Shown in pieces: positions 14,563-15,026 of a stretch of DNA of 15,026 bases. The stretch is from Deltaproteobacteria bacterium (lineage in GTDB: Bacteria > Desulfobacterota_B > Binatia > UBA9968): contig JACPSF010000085.1 in the NCBI GenBank assembly GCA_016193385.1, positions 1 to 15,026 on the forward strand, read 5' to 3'. Position numbers and translations under genes: made by a program. Under the pieces are notes generated by a model. The model ran no database searches, had not been told where the DNA came from, and was given only the letters and a program-made list of their open reading frames with translations. Positions within the stretch are counted from its first letter, which is position 1, and each line of letters begins with the position of its first letter.

Positions 14563-15026
14563 ATGATAACCCGATCGAGGAAAAATAGGCTACGCCGAGG
14601 TTTGCCCATTATCGTGGGCTCAGCTCTGGTTCTTATGTCCTCTCTGGGCTTCGCGGCCAGCGATGTCGGCGGGAGACCGGAAAGGACCGAAATTGTGGTT
14701 GTCTATACCCAACCCAGCGGAGGTTTTACGCCGGTCTGGGTGGCCTACGAGGCCGGCCTGTTTAAAAAATACGGCCTTAACGTGAAGTTCCAGCTGCTTA
14801 ATCCCCAGGTTGCCGCGCAGGCTGTGGTCGCCGGCGAGGTTGACTTCTCAACGGCCGGCGCGGAGCTTATCAGCGCGCGCTTAAAGGGGGCGCGCGTCAA
14901 ATACTTCGGCGGTACGCTACAGCAACTTATATTTCAGATGTGGGGCGCGAAGGAGATTACCTCTATTCAGCAGCTCAGGGGAAAGACAGTTGCCGCGACC
15001 GCTCCGCGGGCCGCCGTCGATGCCGC
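14563..15026 (+). CDS. ABC transporter substrate-binding protein, NitT/TauT (SsuA/THI5-like) family, 3' end outside window
   Basis: The 154 codons visible are the N-terminal half of a periplasmic binding protein. The basic n-region (RSRKNRLRR) and hydrophobic stretch (GLPIIVGSALVLMSSLGFAA) form a signal peptide. The mature part begins with TEIVVVYTQPSGGFTPVWVAYEAG and continues with LFKKYGLNVKFQLL, then AVVAGEVDFSTAGAELISA, the characteristic start of NMT1/SsuA/TauA-type proteins. A later IQQLRGKTVAAT also fits the fold. These proteins bind small anionic or heterocyclic ligands such as sulfonates, nitrate or pyrimidine precursors; the ligand here is unknown. The ATG at 14563 has a strong GGAGGAG (14551-14557). 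The permease and ATPase genes may lie beyond the window. Confidence 0.88.
   Translation, partial: MITRSRKNRLRRGLPIIVGSALVLMSSLGFAASDVGGRPERTEIVVVYTQPSGGFTPVWVAYEAGLFKKYGLNVKFQLLNPQVAAQAVVAGEVDFSTAGAELISARLKGARVKYFGGTLQQLIFQMWGAKEITSIQQLRGKTVAATAPRAAVDA

Noticed and set aside
1..15026. tRNA, rRNA, CRISPR array, insertion sequence or integrase
   Set aside because: No regularly spaced direct repeats, transposase-like protein, terminal inverted repeats or RNA-gene sequence were recognised on either strand.

Overview
The window is GC-rich, densely packed bacterial chromosome. The envelope genes fit a Gram-negative, diderm bacterium: ftsEX, an EnvC-type LytM protein, a CtpA protease and an M23 peptidase. 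A NitT/TauT-type substrate-binding protein, an acetolactate-synthase-like decarboxylase and a DUF1932 reductase are genes common in uncultured soil and groundwater lineages (Deltaproteobacteria-like, NC10/Rokubacteria-like). That lineage guess rests on general gene content only. No rRNA, tRNA, CRISPR array, insertion sequence or integrase was seen.

Left part (1-4503, plus strand): a co-directional metabolic cluster. It holds a SAM-dependent methyltransferase (5' end outside the window), a LOG-family nucleotide-hydrolase-like protein, a DUF1932 NAD(P)-dependent dehydrogenase and a thiamine-diphosphate decarboxylase-like enzyme. The last three lie within 11-30 nt of each other, so a short pathway is likely, but the substrate cannot be read from sequence.

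Middle (4504-7835, minus strand): an accessory block. It has a VapBC-type toxin-antitoxin pair whose genes overlap by 77 nt out of frame, with a good sigma70-like promoter. Next is a 701-residue radical SAM protein with its own TTGACA promoter and an unusual helical C-terminal extension made of two diverged copies of a 64-residue unit.

Right part (7836-14442, plus strand): a cell-division and cell-wall operon, ftsE-ftsX-envC-ctpA, closed by a strong intrinsic terminator. It is followed by xseA, an active-site-complete M23 endopeptidase and xseB. FtsE/FtsX normally couple ATP hydrolysis to activation of amidases through EnvC. Here ftsX carries a frameshift with apparent loss of the segment around the second half of TM2. 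The shifted frame stays open and runs straight into envC, giving one 667-codon reading frame. A second possible one-base lesion sits in a G-run at the start of the M23 gene. Both may be real mutations or errors in an assembled sequence, and raw reads would decide.

Right edge (14443-15026): a short glutathione-S-transferase-like remnant, then the 5' part of an ABC transporter substrate-binding protein cut by the window end.

No clearly new defence or mobile system is visible. The best candidates for follow-up are the duplicated tail of the radical SAM protein, the ftsX lesion with its ftsX-envC reading frame, and the deeply overlapping vapBC pair.
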